Assembly: GCF_022448905.1 (NCBI RefSeq)
Contig: NZ_JAKVCW010000006.1
Span: forward strand, 124,001 to 188,000
From: Shimia sp.
Lineage (GTDB): Bacteria; Pseudomonadota; Alphaproteobacteria; Rhodobacterales; Rhodobacteraceae
Length of the DNA stretch: 64,000 nt
Reading direction: 5' to 3'
Shown here: piece by piece, positions 41,559 through 51,523 of the stretch
Layout: each line of letters begins with the position of its first letter
How positions within the stretch are numbered: the stretch's first letter is position 1
The notes under the pieces: model-generated
What the model saw: the letters and a program-made list of their open reading frames with translations, nothing else
Told to the model about the DNA's origin: nothing
Database searches by the model: none
Position numbers and translations under genes: made by a program

Positions 41559-42743
41559 TTAAACGCCTGCGTCCACGATGGCTTTCGCCAGAACCGGCAC
41601 GGTGTGGGCGTTCAGGCCCGCAATATTCATGCGGCTGTCGCCCACCATGTAGATCGCATTGTCCACGCGAATTTTTTCCACCAGATCCGGCGTGGTACCC
41701 AGACGAGAGAACATGCCCCGGTGCTGCGCCAGGAAGCCAAAACGGTCGGAGCCAGACAGGCGCTGCAATTCGCTCGCCAGTTGCTCACGCAGGGCCAGCA
41801 TGCCCAAACGGGTCTCTTCCAACTCCGCCATCCAGTCCGCTTTCAGCTCAGGGTCGGTTAGGATCGTGGTCACAACCCGCGCGCCGTGATCCGGCGGGAA
41901 GGAGAAGTTCTGACGGTTCAGGTGGTTAAGGTTGCCCTGAGTCACCGCGGTGTTCTCCGCCTTCTCGCTCATCGCAATCAACAGACCGGTGCGCTCACGG
42001 TAGATGCCAAAGTTCTTGGAGCAAGACGCCGCGATCAGCAGCTCTGGCACAGATTTTGCCACCAACCGGGTTGCCGCCGCGTCCTCTTCAAGACCATCGC
42101 CAAAGCCTTGATAGGCAATATCGATCATCGGCGTGCAGCCCTTTTCGTTGATCAGGTCCACAACTTCCTGCCACTGTGTCAGGTTCAAGTTGGCGCCAGT
42201 TGGATTGTGGCAGCAGCCGTGCAGCAGCACAACGTCGTCGCTGGTCACATCTGCCAGATCTTCCATCATACCCGCGAAGTTCACGCCACGGGTCTCGTCG
42301 TCAAAATAGCGGTACTTCACCATTTCGATGCCCAGATAGCCCAGAATGCTGACGTGGTTTGGCCAGGTTGGATCAGACACAAACACACGCGCCTTCGGGT
42401 TGGCCATTTTGATCAACTCAAACGCCTGACGGATCGCGCCGGTGCCACCGGGCGTGGCCACAGCTGCCAAACGGTCGCGCTCTACGGCACCGGCCAGCAA
42501 CATGTCGATCATCGCATCGGCATAGGCCGGATCCCCGGCCAGGCCTGTGTATGCTTTGGAGGTCTGCTCTTCGATGATCTTGCGCTCAGCGGCCTTCACG
42601 GCACGCATCACCGGGGTCACCCCTTCGGCGTTTTTGTACACGCCCACTCCCAGATCCACTTTGGTGGGACGTGGGTCGTCGCGGTACATGGCCATCAGGC
42701 CGAGAATTTTGTCTTTGGGCTGCTCTTTGAGGTTGGTGAGCAT
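41559..42743 (-). CDS. Class I aspartate/aromatic amino acid aminotransferase
   Basis: 394 aa. The PLP lysine is in AASCSKNFGIYRERTG, the DIAYQGFG segment holds the Asp that binds the pyridine N, and GCCHNPTGANL the substrate-binding Asn; the pattern is AspC/TyrB. It moves amino groups between aspartate or aromatic amino acids and 2-oxoglutarate; specificity cannot be told by eye. The ATG at 42743 overlaps the stop of sseA by one base (ATGA), so the two are co-translated. Confidence 0.9.
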   Translation of the reverse strand: MLTNLKEQPKDKILGLMAMYRDDPRPTKVDLGVGVYKNAEGVTPVMRAVKAAERKIIEEQTSKAYTGLAGDPAYADAMIDMLLAGAVERDRLAAVATPGGTGAIRQAFELIKMANPKARVFVSDPTWPNHVSILGYLGIEMVKYRYFDDETRGVNFAGMMEDLADVTSDDVVLLHGCCHNPTGANLNLTQWQEVVDLINEKGCTPMIDIAYQGFGDGLEEDAAATRLVAKSVPELLIAASCSKNFGIYRERTGLLIAMSEKAENTAVTQGNLNHLNRQNFSFPPDHGARVVTTILTDPELKADWMAELEETRLGMLALREQLASELQRLSGSDRFGFLAQHRGMFSRLGTTPDLVEKIRVDNAIYMVGDSRMNIAGLNAHTVPVLAKAIVDAGV

Positions 42744-43594
42744 CACGCTTCTCCGGTTGCTACGGGCAGGGTGGGGAAGGCCCCCCATTCGGCCCATGAT
42801 CCATCATAAAGGGAATGGTCGGTCTTGCCGAACCGCTCCATCGCAAGGCACAGGATCGCGGCTGTCACACCGGAGCCACAGGTTGTGATGGCGGGTTTGG
42901 AAAGGTCAATATCGGCGGCTTCAAACACCGCACGCAGCTCTTCGGGTGACTTCATCACCCCGTTGTCGAGCAGGGTGGCGTAGTGCACGTTTTTGCTGCC
43001 CGGGATATGCCCGGCGCGCAGACCCGCGCGCGGCTCCGGCTCCGCGCCAGCAAAGCGCGACGGCCCGCGGGCGTCGATGATCTCGTGATCGGCCAGTTTG
43101 GCCGCGTGGGACACCTGCGTCACGTCCCGCACCATGTGGTTTTGGCGGCGCACGGTCATGTGGCGGTCGCGGATCACCGGTGGCATGTCATCCGTTGGGC
43201 GCCCTTCGGCAATCCACTTCGGCAGTCCGCCATCGAGCACGGCCACGTCTTTCTGCCCCATCAGCTTGAATAGCCACCAGACACGCGCCGCAGAGAAAAT
43301 GCCGTTTCCGTCGTAGACCACAATCTGATGTCCGTCACCCACACCCATAGCGCGCAGGCGGGACATGAATTTTTCAACCGGCGGCACCATATGCGGCAGG
43401 TCGCTGCGCCCGTCGGAAATATCGTCAATGTCAAAGAAGCGCGCGCCGGGAATATGCACGTCGGCAAACTCTTCGCGGCCATTCCGCCCCATGTCCGGAA
43501 GGTACCAAGAGGCATCCAAAATGCGCAAATCTGGGTCTTTGAGATGAGCGGCCAACCACTCGGTCGAAACAAGCGTTTTGGGATCGTCGGACAT
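42743..43594 (-). CDS. sseA: 3-mercaptopyruvate sulfurtransferase
   Basis: 283 aa, two rhodanese domains. The active loop in the C-terminal domain is CGSGVTAAILCLA, with the CGSGVTA motif that separates mercaptopyruvate sulfurtransferase from thiosulfate sulfurtransferase (CRKGVTA). The enzyme transfers sulfur from 3-mercaptopyruvate to thiol acceptors. The next gene encodes an aminotransferase that could make mercaptopyruvate from cysteine, so the pair fits cysteine transamination and desulfuration. Confidence 0.9.
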   Translation of the reverse strand: MSDDPKTLVSTEWLAAHLKDPDLRILDASWYLPDMGRNGREEFADVHIPGARFFDIDDISDGRSDLPHMVPPVEKFMSRLRAMGVGDGHQIVVYDGNGIFSAARVWWLFKLMGQKDVAVLDGGLPKWIAEGRPTDDMPPVIRDRHMTVRRQNHMVRDVTQVSHAAKLADHEIIDARGPSRFAGAEPEPRAGLRAGHIPGSKNVHYATLLDNGVMKSPEELRAVFEAADIDLSKPAITTCGSGVTAAILCLAMERFGKTDHSLYDGSWAEWGAFPTLPVATGEA

Positions 43595-43759
43595 GTTATC
43601 CCTCTTCTGTCACGTCTGTGTCATTGCCTACAACCGGTGTGGTCGAGAGGCAAGAGTGGCCTCGCAACACACGACAAAGTAATGAGGCCCTTTGCGCAAT
43701 TTCCTTGAACTGACACGCCGCTTGGTTCGTAAATAAGAAGAGCGAACAGGGAAGAATTG

Positions 43760-44482
43760 ATGCAGGACGTGGTGGTGATTTTGGGCAGCGGTCCCAATGC
43801 AACGGAGGCGCAAAGCTGGTCTCGCGACATGTTTGACCACTTGGTGGTGCTTAACAACGCGTGGCGGGTGCGCGACGACTGGAGCCATTTTATTCATCCG
43901 GAAGACTTCCCTGAACAGCGCCATCCGCCCAGCAAAACCGAAGATCAGGTCGAAGTCACCTATCAAAGCTACGTCCCGCAGAACAACGTTTTTGGTGGGG
44001 TTTTGTTTGCCGGTGGGACCATGGCGTTCACCGCCGCCTATTGGGCACTTGGCGCTTTTCGCCCCAAGGTTTTGGCCTTTATCGGTTGCGACATGGTTTA
44101 CCCCACGGTGGGCCACACGCATTTCTATGGAACCGGGACGGCCGATCCGCTGCGTGAAGACGTCTCGTTACAAAGTTTGGAGGCCAAAGCCGCGCGCTTG
44201 GGTCTCATTGCGGCCTATCACGGCTGCCAATGTGTGAACCTGTCCCGCTTGGACAGTGTGCTGCCGTATGAGCGGTTCCATGTGGCTCAACTGCGCGACA
44301 TCGCGGCGCCAGTGGTGCGCCCCGTGTTTGCGGTTGATAAAATCCAGCGGGCCGAAGCGGCGCTGGACTACGATGCACCAAGCGGTCGGTATTGGAAAAT
44401 CGCCCACAAGATCGATCCAAGCAAAATCGCTGAGATCGATCAGATGTGGCTGCAAGCTTACGAAGAGATCTATTCGCCGTGA
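43760..44482 (+). CDS. Conserved protein of unknown function, GT42/DUF115-like features
   Basis: 240 aa. It starts [13 protein letters not shown], followed by [12 protein letters not shown]; later [20 protein letters not shown] leads into [15 protein letters not shown] and THFYGTG. The order (N-terminal G-x-GP loop, a hydrophobic strand ending in Asn, a small-residue helix, then a strand ending in acidic residues and HFYG) resembles CstI-type sialyltransferases (GT42) and DUF115/MptE-like proteins, but this is pattern likeness only. AGGGAAG precedes 43760; TTG at 43757 is also possible. Its end overlaps smpB by 13 bases. Confidence 0.6.
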   Translation: MQDVVVILGSGPNATEAQSWSRDMFDHLVVLNNAWRVRDDWSHFIHPEDFPEQRHPPSKTEDQVEVTYQSYVPQNNVFGGVLFAGGTMAFTAAYWALGAFRPKVLAFIGCDMVYPTVGHTHFYGTGTADPLREDVSLQSLEAKAARLGLIAAYHGCQCVNLSRLDSVLPYERFHVAQLRDIAAPVVRPVFAVDKIQRAEAALDYDAPSGRYWKIAHKIDPSKIAEIDQMWLQAYEEIYSP

Positions 44483-44949
44483 CGTAGCAGGCGCTGCTTC
44501 TGGCGACCCCAGTCGCGCTTGGCGTCTGCCGCTCGCTTGTCGTGGTTTTTCTTACCCTTGGCGATGCCAATCTTCATTTTCACAAAGCCTTTGTGATTGA
44601 AGTACATCACCATCGGCACCAGCGTCATACCTTTGCGTTGGGTGGCATTCCACAGATCAGACAGCTGTTTTTTGCTGACCAAAAGTTTGCGTTTGCGCCG
44701 CTCTAAATGCGGGAACATAGCCCGCTCATACGGCGCAATGTAGGAGTTCACCAACCACAGCTCGCCGTCTTCCACAGCCGCATAGCTCTCTGCGATGTTA
44801 CCGGATTTCTCCCGCAAAGACTTCACCTCAGACCCTGACAAGACAATGCCCACCTCGATGTCGTCATCGATGGCATAGTCAAACCGTGCCCGCCGGTTTT
44901 CGGCGATCACTTTGTAATTCGGATCAGAGTTCTTTTGCTTCTTGGCCAT
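44470..44949 (-). CDS. smpB: SsrA-binding protein
   Basis: 159 aa, standard SmpB size. It binds tmRNA and rescues stalled ribosomes. Visible features are the [20 protein letters not shown] start, [39 protein letters not shown], and the basic C-terminal tail [20 protein letters not shown] that lies in the decoding site. The ATG at 44949 ([13 protein letters not shown]) is the family start; the open frame upstream is not conserved. Confidence 0.95.
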   Translation of the reverse strand: MAKKQKNSDPNYKVIAENRRARFDYAIDDDIEVGIVLSGSEVKSLREKSGNIAESYAAVEDGELWLVNSYIAPYERAMFPHLERRKRKLLVSKKQLSDLWNATQRKGMTLVPMVMYFNHKGFVKMKIGIAKGKKNHDKRAADAKRDWGRQKQRLLRHGE

Positions 44950-45122
44950 AATGCACGTGGCATAGCGCGCCCGCGCAGCAGTGTCCATGGGCGGCAAAGC
45001 GGAGGGTGGCGCAGAGGACACAAGCCCAAAATTGGACGGCATTTTAGTAGACGCATCTCAAGCCTTTGGGTAACTTGGGACAAAACGGGGCGCAATGATC
45101 CCGATATTGAGGCAGTACGAAT

Positions 45123-46304
45123 ATGACTTTCCCCGAGCGGTTCTCGAACCTACCGGCTTATGCGTTTCCGCGCCTGCGGGCGCTCATTGACCATTTGGAG
45201 CCTGGCGGCCCGGTGGTGTATATGACCATTGGCGAGCCCAAACATCCGTTCCCTTCTTGGGTGACGGATGAAATTGTTGCGCATGCCGAGGGTTTTAACC
45301 GCTATCCCCCCAATGATGGGGCCCCCGAGCTACAAGCCGCAATTGCCGGCTGGATTTACCGCCGATATGGCGTGAAAGTAGACGCGTCTACGCAAGTCAT
45401 GGCGCTCAATGGTACCCGCGAAGGTCTGTACAACGCGGCCATGGCGCTGTGCCCGGAGCAGAAAAACGGACAGCAACCGCTGATCCTCACGCCAAATCCG
45501 TTTTATCAGGTTTATGCTGTAGCCGCGCAGTCCGTGGGTGCTGAAGCGCGCTTTGTGCCTGCAACCGACGCCAGCGGTCACCTGCCTGACATCGCCTCTC
45601 TATCGGACGAGGATCTTAACCGCGTCTCTATCGCCTACGTCTGTTCCCCGGCCAATCCGCAGGGCGCGGTGGCAGATCGCGATTATTGGAAAGCGTTGAT
45701 TGCGCTGGCCGAAAAACACGAATTCCAGATTTTTGCCGATGAGTGCTACTCGGAAATCTATCGTGAAACACCACCTCCCGGTGCGCTTGAGGTGGCCAAG
45801 GAAGTGGGCGCTGACCCAGAGCGCCTGTTGATTTTCCATTCGCTGAGCAAGCGCAGCAACCTGCCAGGTCTTCGCTCCGGTTTTGTTGCCGGTGGCCCGG
45901 AAAGCCTGCGTCGCATCAAGCAACTGCGTGCCTATTCCGGTGCGCCGCTGCCGCTGCCGCTGCAAAAGGCGGCTGAAAAAGTCTGGAACGACGAGGCTCA
46001 TGTGGTCGAAAACCGCCGCCTTTATGCGGAGAAGTTTGACGTAGCCGACGAAATCTTTGCGGACGTGCCAGGCTACAAAAGCCCAGACGCAGGGTTCTTC
46101 CTATGGATTCCGGTCGAAGACGGTGAGGCGGCCGCGATCAAAGCGTGGACAGAAACGGGTATCAGGGTGTTGCCCGGCGCCTATCTGAGCCGCGACGTGA
46201 ACGGGGAAAACCCCGGCAAAGGATATATCCGGGTTGCACTAGTGGCTCCAAAAAACGAAGTGGCAGACGCGCTGACCAAGCTGCGTAACTGCCTCTACGG
46301 ATAA
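45123..46304 (+). CDS. Class I/II aminotransferase, succinyldiaminopimelate transaminase-like
   Basis: 393 aa. PLP contacts visible are CSPANPQGAVA (Asn), IFADECYSEIY (Asp/Tyr) and HSLSKRSNLPGLRSGF (the Schiff-base lysine). The N-terminal IGEPKHPFPSWV and the NRYPPNDGAPELQAAI segment suit the DapC branch, which makes N-succinyl-diaminopimelate in lysine and peptidoglycan synthesis. Other aminotransferases share these motifs, so the gene name is not given. It lies 18 bases before ftsK and may be co-transcribed with it. Confidence 0.8.
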   Translation: MTFPERFSNLPAYAFPRLRALIDHLEPGGPVVYMTIGEPKHPFPSWVTDEIVAHAEGFNRYPPNDGAPELQAAIAGWIYRRYGVKVDASTQVMALNGTREGLYNAAMALCPEQKNGQQPLILTPNPFYQVYAVAAQSVGAEARFVPATDASGHLPDIASLSDEDLNRVSIAYVCSPANPQGAVADRDYWKALIALAEKHEFQIFADECYSEIYRETPPPGALEVAKEVGADPERLLIFHSLSKRSNLPGLRSGFVAGGPESLRRIKQLRAYSGAPLPLPLQKAAEKVWNDEAHVVENRRLYAEKFDVADEIFADVPGYKSPDAGFFLWIPVEDGEAAAIKAWTETGIRVLPGAYLSRDVNGENPGKGYIRVALVAPKNEVADALTKLRNCLYG

Positions 46305-46322
46305 GAATAAACGAGGTGGATC

Positions 46323-49253
46323 ATGGCATATCAAGCGCGCGGACGCGGACCCTTGTTGGATAGCGCAACCCAGGCCGCAGTGGAAAAACGCGGCAAAGAG
46401 CTCATTGGCATCGCGCTGATCGTTGTGGCGCTGTTGCTGGCAGCGACGATCCTGTCGTATTCGCCCACCGATCCCAGCTGGATCTCCGTGACTGATGCCC
46501 CGGTAGAAAACCTGCTGGGCCGCCTTGGCGCATCCATCGCAGCGCCGCTGTTCATCATCGTGGGCTGGGGCAGCTTTGGTTTGCCACTGATCCTGGGTGT
46601 TTGGGGTGTGCGTTTTGCTTTCCACTTTGGCGAAGAACGCGCGCAAAGCCGGATCATCTTTGCGCCGATCATGTTGGCTTTGGCATCGATCTATGCGTCA
46701 ACGCTCGCGCCTGGAGCTGAATGGATTCACGCGTTTGGCCTAGGCGGTCTGTTTGGCGACACCATCACCGGTGCGCTGCTGACCATCTTGCCTATCGGTG
46801 CGCAGTCCGGTGTGAAGCTCATGTCCATGCTGGCTGGTGTGGTGTTTGTGCTCTCCAGCGCCTTTGTACTTGGCTTCACCCGCAATGAGCTTGGCAATAT
46901 GGCCCGCCGTTTCATGATTGGCCTTGTGCTGACCTATGACGCCATCATGCGTCTCCTGGGCCGTGGTGCCACCGGTGCCGTGCATGCCGCCAAATCCGCG
47001 CAGGCCCGCCGTGTTGAACGCCGCGAAGAGGCGCAGGCGCATTACGCGGCAGAGCAGGCTGCTTGGGAAGAAGAAAGCCTGGTCGAAGATGTGGTGGATG
47101 AGCCTTACGTTCCGGTTGAAGACGAGCGTCCCAAACCGCGCCTGCGCATGCCTACCCTGATCAAGCGGGCAGACCCTGCGCCGGAGCCCATGCCGGAGCC
47201 TGAGCTGGTCGAAAACGTTTTTGCCGATGATTGGGACGTGAAGCCCGAAGAAGAGCGGATCAGTGCCAAGATCGCTGACGTGATGCGCACTCGAGCGCGC
47301 CGTGGCGCGGCAATTGCTCCGCCAGAGCTACATTCTGACAAACCGCTGACCAAGGGTCGCGGGCGTGGTCCGGATCCGTTGTTGCTGGATGAAGGCCCGG
47401 AAGAGCATCATGTGCCACTGCAAGCGGAACCGCCGCTGACTGCAGGTCCGATCCTGACCCGCGCAGAACCGCCGCTCTCCGCACCTGTCGCCACACCTGC
47501 AGCCGCAGCGCCGACAATTTCACCTGCGGCCGCGCCGTTTGCAGAGCCTGTCGCGATGGAGCCAGCGCCCATGGTGGAACCTGTGTCACAATCTGTGCCG
47601 CAACAGCCGCGCATGGCGCCGATTCCAACGCCGGAACCCAAAAAGGTTGTGCAGCCACGGGTCAACAAAACCGTGCAACCTTCGACCCGCGCCAAAGCCG
47701 AGGCGCAGCCATCGCTGGCTTTTGAAGAAACCCATTCCGAGTTTGAGCTTCCTCCACTGGGCCTGCTGGAGAACCCGTTGGAAATTCAGCGCCATCACCT
47801 CTCTGACGACGCGTTGGAAGAAAACGCGCGCATGCTGGAGTCCGTGCTGGATGACTACGGCGTCAAAGGCGAAATCGTCTCCGTGCGCCCCGGTCCGGTT
47901 GTGACCATGTATGAGCTGGAGCCTGCGCCCGGCCTCAAAGCAAGCCGTGTCATTGGCCTGTCCGACGACATCGCCCGCTCCATGTCGGCACTGTCTGCCC
48001 GTGTTTCCACGGTGCCGGGCCGCTCGGTGATCGGTATCGAACTGCCTAACGAAAACCGCGAAAAAGTGGTGCTGCGCGAGATCCTCGCTGCCCGCGACTT
48101 TGGCGACAGCAACATGAAGCTGCCGTTGGCGCTGGGGAAAGACATTGGCGGCGACCCCGTTGTGGCCAACCTCGCAAAGATGCCGCACCTGCTGATCGCT
48201 GGGACCACCGGCTCCGGTAAATCCGTGGCGATCAACACCATGATCCTGTCGTTGCTCTACCGTCTGACACCGGACGAGTGCCGGCTGATCATGATCGACC
48301 CGAAAATGCTCGAACTGTCGGTCTATGACGGCATTCCGCACCTGCTCTCTCCGGTTGTGACCGATCCGAAAAAGGCGGTTGTCGCTCTGAAATGGGTCGT
48401 GGGCGAGATGGAAGAGCGTTATCGCAAAATGTCCAAAATGGGCGTGCGCAACATCGACGGCTACAACAGCCGCGTGGCGGATGCGCTGGCCAAAGGCGAG
48501 ACTTTCTCCCGCACGGTGCAAACCGGCTTTGACGATGACACCGGTGAACCTGTGTTTGAGACCGAAGAGATTATCCCGGAGAAAATGCCCTACATCGTCG
48601 TCATCGTCGACGAGATGGCCGACCTGATGATGGTCGCGGGCAAAGAGATCGAAGCCTGCATCCAGCGTCTAGCGCAAATGGCGCGGGCCTCCGGCATCCA
48701 CCTGATCATGGCGACCCAACGTCCGTCCGTGGACGTGATCACCGGCACCATCAAAGCCAACTTCCCGACCCGGATTTCCTTCCAGGTGACGTCGAAAATC
48801 GACAGCCGGACGATCCTCGGCGAAATGGGCGCGGAACAGCTCCTGGGCATGGGCGACATGCTCTACATGGCCGGTGGTGCCAAGATCACCCGCTGCCATG
48901 GTCCGTTTGTGAGCGACGAGGAAGTCGAAGAGATTGTAAACCACCTCAAGAGCTTTGGCCCGCCAGAGTACATCGGTGGTGTGATCGACGGTCCGGCTGA
49001 CGACAAGGCAGACAACATCGACGCCGTGCTGGGCCTGAACACCGGCGGAAACACCAACGGCGAAGATGCGCTTTATGACTCCGCTGTGGCGATTGTCATT
49101 CAGGACCGCAAATGCTCAACCTCCTACATCCAGCGCAAGCTGGCGATTGGCTACAACAAAGCCGCGCGTCTTGTGGAGCAGATGGAAGAAGAGGGCCTTG
49201 TCAGCCCAGCCAACCATGTGGGCAAACGGGAAATCCTGGTGCCTGAGCAGTGA
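46323..49253 (+). CDS. ftsK: DNA translocase FtsK
   Basis: 976 aa. Four N-terminal membrane helices (~25-200) are followed by a linker rich in proline, alanine and glutamate (~230-470), then the FtsK/SpoIIIE motor with Walker [16 protein letters not shown] and Walker [15 protein letters not shown], and the C-terminal winged-helix gamma domain ([20 protein letters not shown]) that reads KOPS sequences. It moves chromosome ends through the division septum and promotes dimer resolution. Linker length varies freely in the family. lolA follows by 72 bases, an order seen in relatives. Confidence 0.95.
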   Translation: MAYQARGRGPLLDSATQAAVEKRGKELIGIALIVVALLLAATILSYSPTDPSWISVTDAPVENLLGRLGASIAAPLFIIVGWGSFGLPLILGVWGVRFAFHFGEERAQSRIIFAPIMLALASIYASTLAPGAEWIHAFGLGGLFGDTITGALLTILPIGAQSGVKLMSMLAGVVFVLSSAFVLGFTRNELGNMARRFMIGLVLTYDAIMRLLGRGATGAVHAAKSAQARRVERREEAQAHYAAEQAAWEEESLVEDVVDEPYVPVEDERPKPRLRMPTLIKRADPAPEPMPEPELVENVFADDWDVKPEEERISAKIADVMRTRARRGAAIAPPELHSDKPLTKGRGRGPDPLLLDEGPEEHHVPLQAEPPLTAGPILTRAEPPLSAPVATPAAAAPTISPAAAPFAEPVAMEPAPMVEPVSQSVPQQPRMAPIPTPEPKKVVQPRVNKTVQPSTRAKAEAQPSLAFEETHSEFELPPLGLLENPLEIQRHHLSDDALEENARMLESVLDDYGVKGEIVSVRPGPVVTMYELEPAPGLKASRVIGLSDDIARSMSALSARVSTVPGRSVIGIELPNENREKVVLREILAARDFGDSNMKLPLALGKDIGGDPVVANLAKMPHLLIAGTTGSGKSVAINTMILSLLYRLTPDECRLIMIDPKMLELSVYDGIPHLLSPVVTDPKKAVVALKWVVGEMEERYRKMSKMGVRNIDGYNSRVADALAKGETFSRTVQTGFDDDTGEPVFETEEIIPEKMPYIVVIVDEMADLMMVAGKEIEACIQRLAQMARASGIHLIMATQRPSVDVITGTIKANFPTRISFQVTSKIDSRTILGEMGAEQLLGMGDMLYMAGGAKITRCHGPFVSDEEVEEIVNHLKSFGPPEYIGGVIDGPADDKADNIDAVLGLNTGGNTNGEDALYDSAVAIVIQDRKCSTSYIQRKLAIGYNKAARLVEQMEEEGLVSPANHVGKREILVPEQ

Positions 49254-49325
49254 TGCTCAGGTCCAATCAAATTTTTTTGTAACGCGTATCAGGGTAAGCG
49301 GGCCAAGCGCCCCTATATTGAACCT

Positions 49326-49931
49326 ATGACCAAACTCAAAACCATTGCCACCGCTGCGATTCTGTCTCTGGCCACTGCCATGCCCGCCATGGCGGAAAAA
49401 CTCTCGCTCAATCAGATCAGCAACTATTTCAACACCCTGAAAACCGCGAAATCTGACTTCATGCAGATTTCCGATGATGGCTCAGTGCAAACCGGCACTC
49501 TGTTTATCCAGCGCCCCGGCAAGATGCGCTTTGAATATGACCCGCCGCAAAAAGCTTTGGTTCTGGCGTCCAATAATGCCGTCGCGATCTTTGACAATCG
49601 TGCCAAAGGCGCCCCGGAGACCTACCCTTTGGGCCGCACGCCCTTGTCCATTATTCTCGCCCGCAAAGTGAACCTGCAGTCCGCCAACGCTGTAATTGGC
49701 CATACCTACGACGGTAAGCACACCATTGTGACGGCGCAGGATCCCAAGAATCCCGACATTGGCCGCATTCAGATGAAGTTCTCCGCCTCGCCGGTCACGC
49801 TTGATGAATGGGTGATTCAGGATGCGCACGGCGGGCGCACCACAATTCGCCTGGGTGATACCGAAACCGGTATGAGCTACCCGCGGGCTTTGTTTGACAT
49901 TGATACGGAGCGCAGCAAGCGCCGCCGCTGA
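49326..49931 (+). CDS. lolA: Outer-membrane lipoprotein carrier protein LolA
   Basis: 201 aa. Signal peptide KTIATAAILSLATAMPAMA, then the LolA fold: LNQISNYFNTLKTAKSDFMQ, GTLFIQRPGKMRFEYDPP and a late strand RTTIRLGDTETGMSYPRALF. LolA carries lipoproteins through the periplasm from LolCDE to the outer membrane. Alphaproteobacteria usually lack LolB, and none is seen here. It follows ftsK on the same strand. Confidence 0.9.
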   Translation: MTKLKTIATAAILSLATAMPAMAEKLSLNQISNYFNTLKTAKSDFMQISDDGSVQTGTLFIQRPGKMRFEYDPPQKALVLASNNAVAIFDNRAKGAPETYPLGRTPLSIILARKVNLQSANAVIGHTYDGKHTIVTAQDPKNPDIGRIQMKFSASPVTLDEWVIQDAHGGRTTIRLGDTETGMSYPRALFDIDTERSKRRR

Positions 49932-49943
49932 TCTTCGGAGCGC

Positions 49944-50168
49944 TTAGGCAATGATGTCCGGCGTCAGCCGGTCTTCAATCCGCGAGATAATGTCTTTCAG
50001 GCGCAGCTTCTGCTTCTTCAACCGCTGGATCGTCAACTGATCGCCGGTGCCACGATCCACCAAGGCGTTGATCGCCTCATCAAGATCGCGGTGTTCCTGC
50101 TTGAACACCTCCAACTCGACACGCAAAACGTCGTCGGTTTTCATTGCGAGATCAGTGGTGGCGTTCAT
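49944..50168 (-). CDS. YdcH/DUF465 family protein
   Basis: 74 aa, almost wholly helical: VLRVELEVFKQEHRDLDEAI followed by LTIQRLKKQKLRLKDIISRI, the DUF465 pattern of two helices with the conserved HRDLD and LKKQKL(R/A)LKD parts. Function is unknown; the helices probably form a coiled coil. It converges on lolA with 12 bases between and diverges from the hsp20 operon. Confidence 0.85.
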   Translation of the reverse strand: MNATTDLAMKTDDVLRVELEVFKQEHRDLDEAINALVDRGTGDQLTIQRLKKQKLRLKDIISRIEDRLTPDIIA

Positions 50169-50280
50169 CTTTGGGTCCTTAGCCTAAGCGGACTCCTAAG
50201 ATAGGGCTTTCCGCGCCCGCTGAAAAGAAGGCGATTTGTCCATTTTTTTGAGACCTTGTTTAGCATTCGATAGCGCGACA

Positions 50281-50309
50281 CTTGCAGCACAGGTCAGGCT
50301 GCCCCATAT
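50281..50309 (+). promoter_or_regulatory. Probable heat-shock (RpoH) promoter of hsp20
   Basis: CTTGCA, a 15-bp spacer, then CCCCATAT resembles the alphaproteobacterial sigma-32 pattern CTTG...CCCATNT. It lies about 70 bp before the hsp20 start and fits the known heat induction of small heat-shock genes. Call based on sequence likeness. Confidence 0.55.
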
Positions 50310-50377
50310 TCAAAAGGCACATTGGTTGCCAGAAAGGGATCTTTGTGCGGACTGTCGCTTTGCACAAGGACGTGTCG

Positions 50378-50788
50378 ATGACCAAACTATCTTTGGGGTC
50401 TCACCCCCACATGCTGGGCTTTGAACAGCTCGAACGCCTTTTGGAACGGACCGCCAAGTCCTCCGAAGGCTACCCGCCCTTTAACATCGAACAAACCGCA
50501 GACTATGCCTATCGCATCACGCTGGCTGTCGCTGGCTTTCGCGAGGAGGATCTGAGCATCACGGTGGAAGATCGCCAATTGGTGATCCGTGGCCGCTCCT
50601 CTGATGACGCGAGCGAGCGGGTGTTCCTGCACCGAGGTATCGCCTCTCGCCAATTTCAGCGCAGCTTTGTGCTCGCCGACGGCGTCGAAGTGGGCGAAGC
50701 GTCGATGGAAAACGGCCTGTTGCACATCGATCTATCCCACGCGCGGCCAGAGACAGTTGTTCAGACGATCCAAATCAAGAAAGGATAA
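50378..50788 (+). CDS. Hsp20/alpha-crystallin family small heat-shock protein
   Basis: 136 aa. The alpha-crystallin domain runs ~28-130: YPPFNIEQTADYAYRITLAV, EDLSITVEDRQLVIRGR, then GIASRQFQRSFVLADGVEVG and ENGLLHIDL. It is an ATP-independent holdase of the IbpA type. The start at 50378 follows AAGGA; upstream in-frame codons are not conserved. The short DUF1150 gene follows after three bases, a pairing typical of Rhodobacterales and their relatives. Confidence 0.9.
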   Translation: MTKLSLGSHPHMLGFEQLERLLERTAKSSEGYPPFNIEQTADYAYRITLAVAGFREEDLSITVEDRQLVIRGRSSDDASERVFLHRGIASRQFQRSFVLADGVEVGEASMENGLLHIDLSHARPETVVQTIQIKKG

Positions 50789-50791
50789 CCC

Positions 50792-51019
50792 ATGCATAAT
50801 GTTGACCTGCTGACCCATTTCACCGATGATCGCACCGTCTATGTGCGTGAGGTCATGGTGTCCGACCTGCCCGAAGAGATGCAGGAAGAAGCGGACGGGG
50901 CCGAAACCCTGTTTGCAGTGCACGCCACAGATGGTGAGCGGCTGGCACTGGTGAAAGAGCGCGGCTTGGCCTTTGTTCTGGCGCGCCAGAACAACTATTC
51001 GCCAGTGACCGTGCACTAA
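50792..51019 (+). CDS. DUF1150 family protein
   Basis: 75 aa. The sequence (VYVREVMVSDLPEEMQEEAD, then LFAVHATDGERLALVKERG and FVLARQNNYSPVTVH) is the whole DUF1150 domain. Function is unknown; the constant pairing with hsp20 suggests a role in heat-shock response or chaperone assistance. It is co-transcribed with hsp20, and a short GC-rich hairpin follows. Confidence 0.88.
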   Translation: MHNVDLLTHFTDDRTVYVREVMVSDLPEEMQEEADGAETLFAVHATDGERLALVKERGLAFVLARQNNYSPVTVH

Positions 51020-51044
51020 GCACGCCGCACATTCTGAGTAATTG

Positions 51045-51066
51045 GAGGGCGCCGTTTGGCGCCTTC
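51045..51066. terminator. Hairpin between DUF1150 and the small exported-protein gene
   Basis: GGCGCC-GTTT-GGCGCC, extended by GAG/TTC with one wobble, is followed by ATTCG. It overlaps the stop of the convergent gene and could end transcription from both sides. Confidence 0.45.
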
Positions 51067-51418
51067 ATTCGTTTAGGGATACGGCTACCGTGTCCTCGCC
51101 CCACCCATCCAGATTGCACTTGCTGCGCACATGGATCGTGGTGATTTCCGGTGGGATCCAAACGCGGGATAGGCTGCGGGTAAACGGCTGCTCGTTTACG
51201 TGAGGGTGCGCCAAAACCCGCGTGCCAAGCACTTGACCGTTTTCAGTCTCAATGCGCCAGCCATCTGCATAATGGTCCCAGCCTGTGTCCGGATGTTCAA
51301 GGGTGACATCAAACCGCCAGCCTGCATCGCTTTGGGTGGCTTTCACATCGGTGATCTGGGCCGGATCGGCCAGCGCCGTCTTCGCGGCAAAAACTATCGG
51401 TACAACAAAATATCGCAT
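51065..51418 (-). CDS. Small exported protein of unknown function
   Basis: 117 aa. A probable signal peptide (MRYFVVPIVFAAKTALA) precedes a beta-rich domain with conserved-looking W residues (DAGWRFDVTLEHPDTGWDHY and YADGWRIETENGQVLGTRVL). It resembles short hypothetical proteins common in Rhodobacterales; no function is known. It stands about 100 bases downstream (on the plus map) of DUF1150 and convergent with it. Confidence 0.6.
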   Translation of the reverse strand: MRYFVVPIVFAAKTALADPAQITDVKATQSDAGWRFDVTLEHPDTGWDHYADGWRIETENGQVLGTRVLAHPHVNEQPFTRSLSRVWIPPEITTIHVRSKCNLDGWGEDTVAVSLNE

Positions 51419-51463
51419 GTTGGGAGGGTAGCAGCCCGGCGTCTCACTGTCGTGGTTTTACCT

Positions 51464-51497
51464 GACAAAAAGAAACCCGGGCCGCGATGGCCCGGGT
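51464..51497 (-). terminator. Terminator of glnK-amtB
   Basis: ACCCGGGCC pairs perfectly with GGCCCGGGT around a 5-nt loop. On the minus strand a T-rich tract (TTTCTTTTTGT) follows. It lies 27 bases past the amtB stop. Confidence 0.88.
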
Positions 51498-51523
51498 CAA
51501 ATTTTCGTGTCTCTTGGGGCTGT

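Noticed and set aside
42999-43012. CCCGGGATATGCCC, similar to the closing box of the intergenic repeat.
   Set aside because: It lies inside sseA and encodes the conserved GHIPGS segment; neither flanking hairpin is present.
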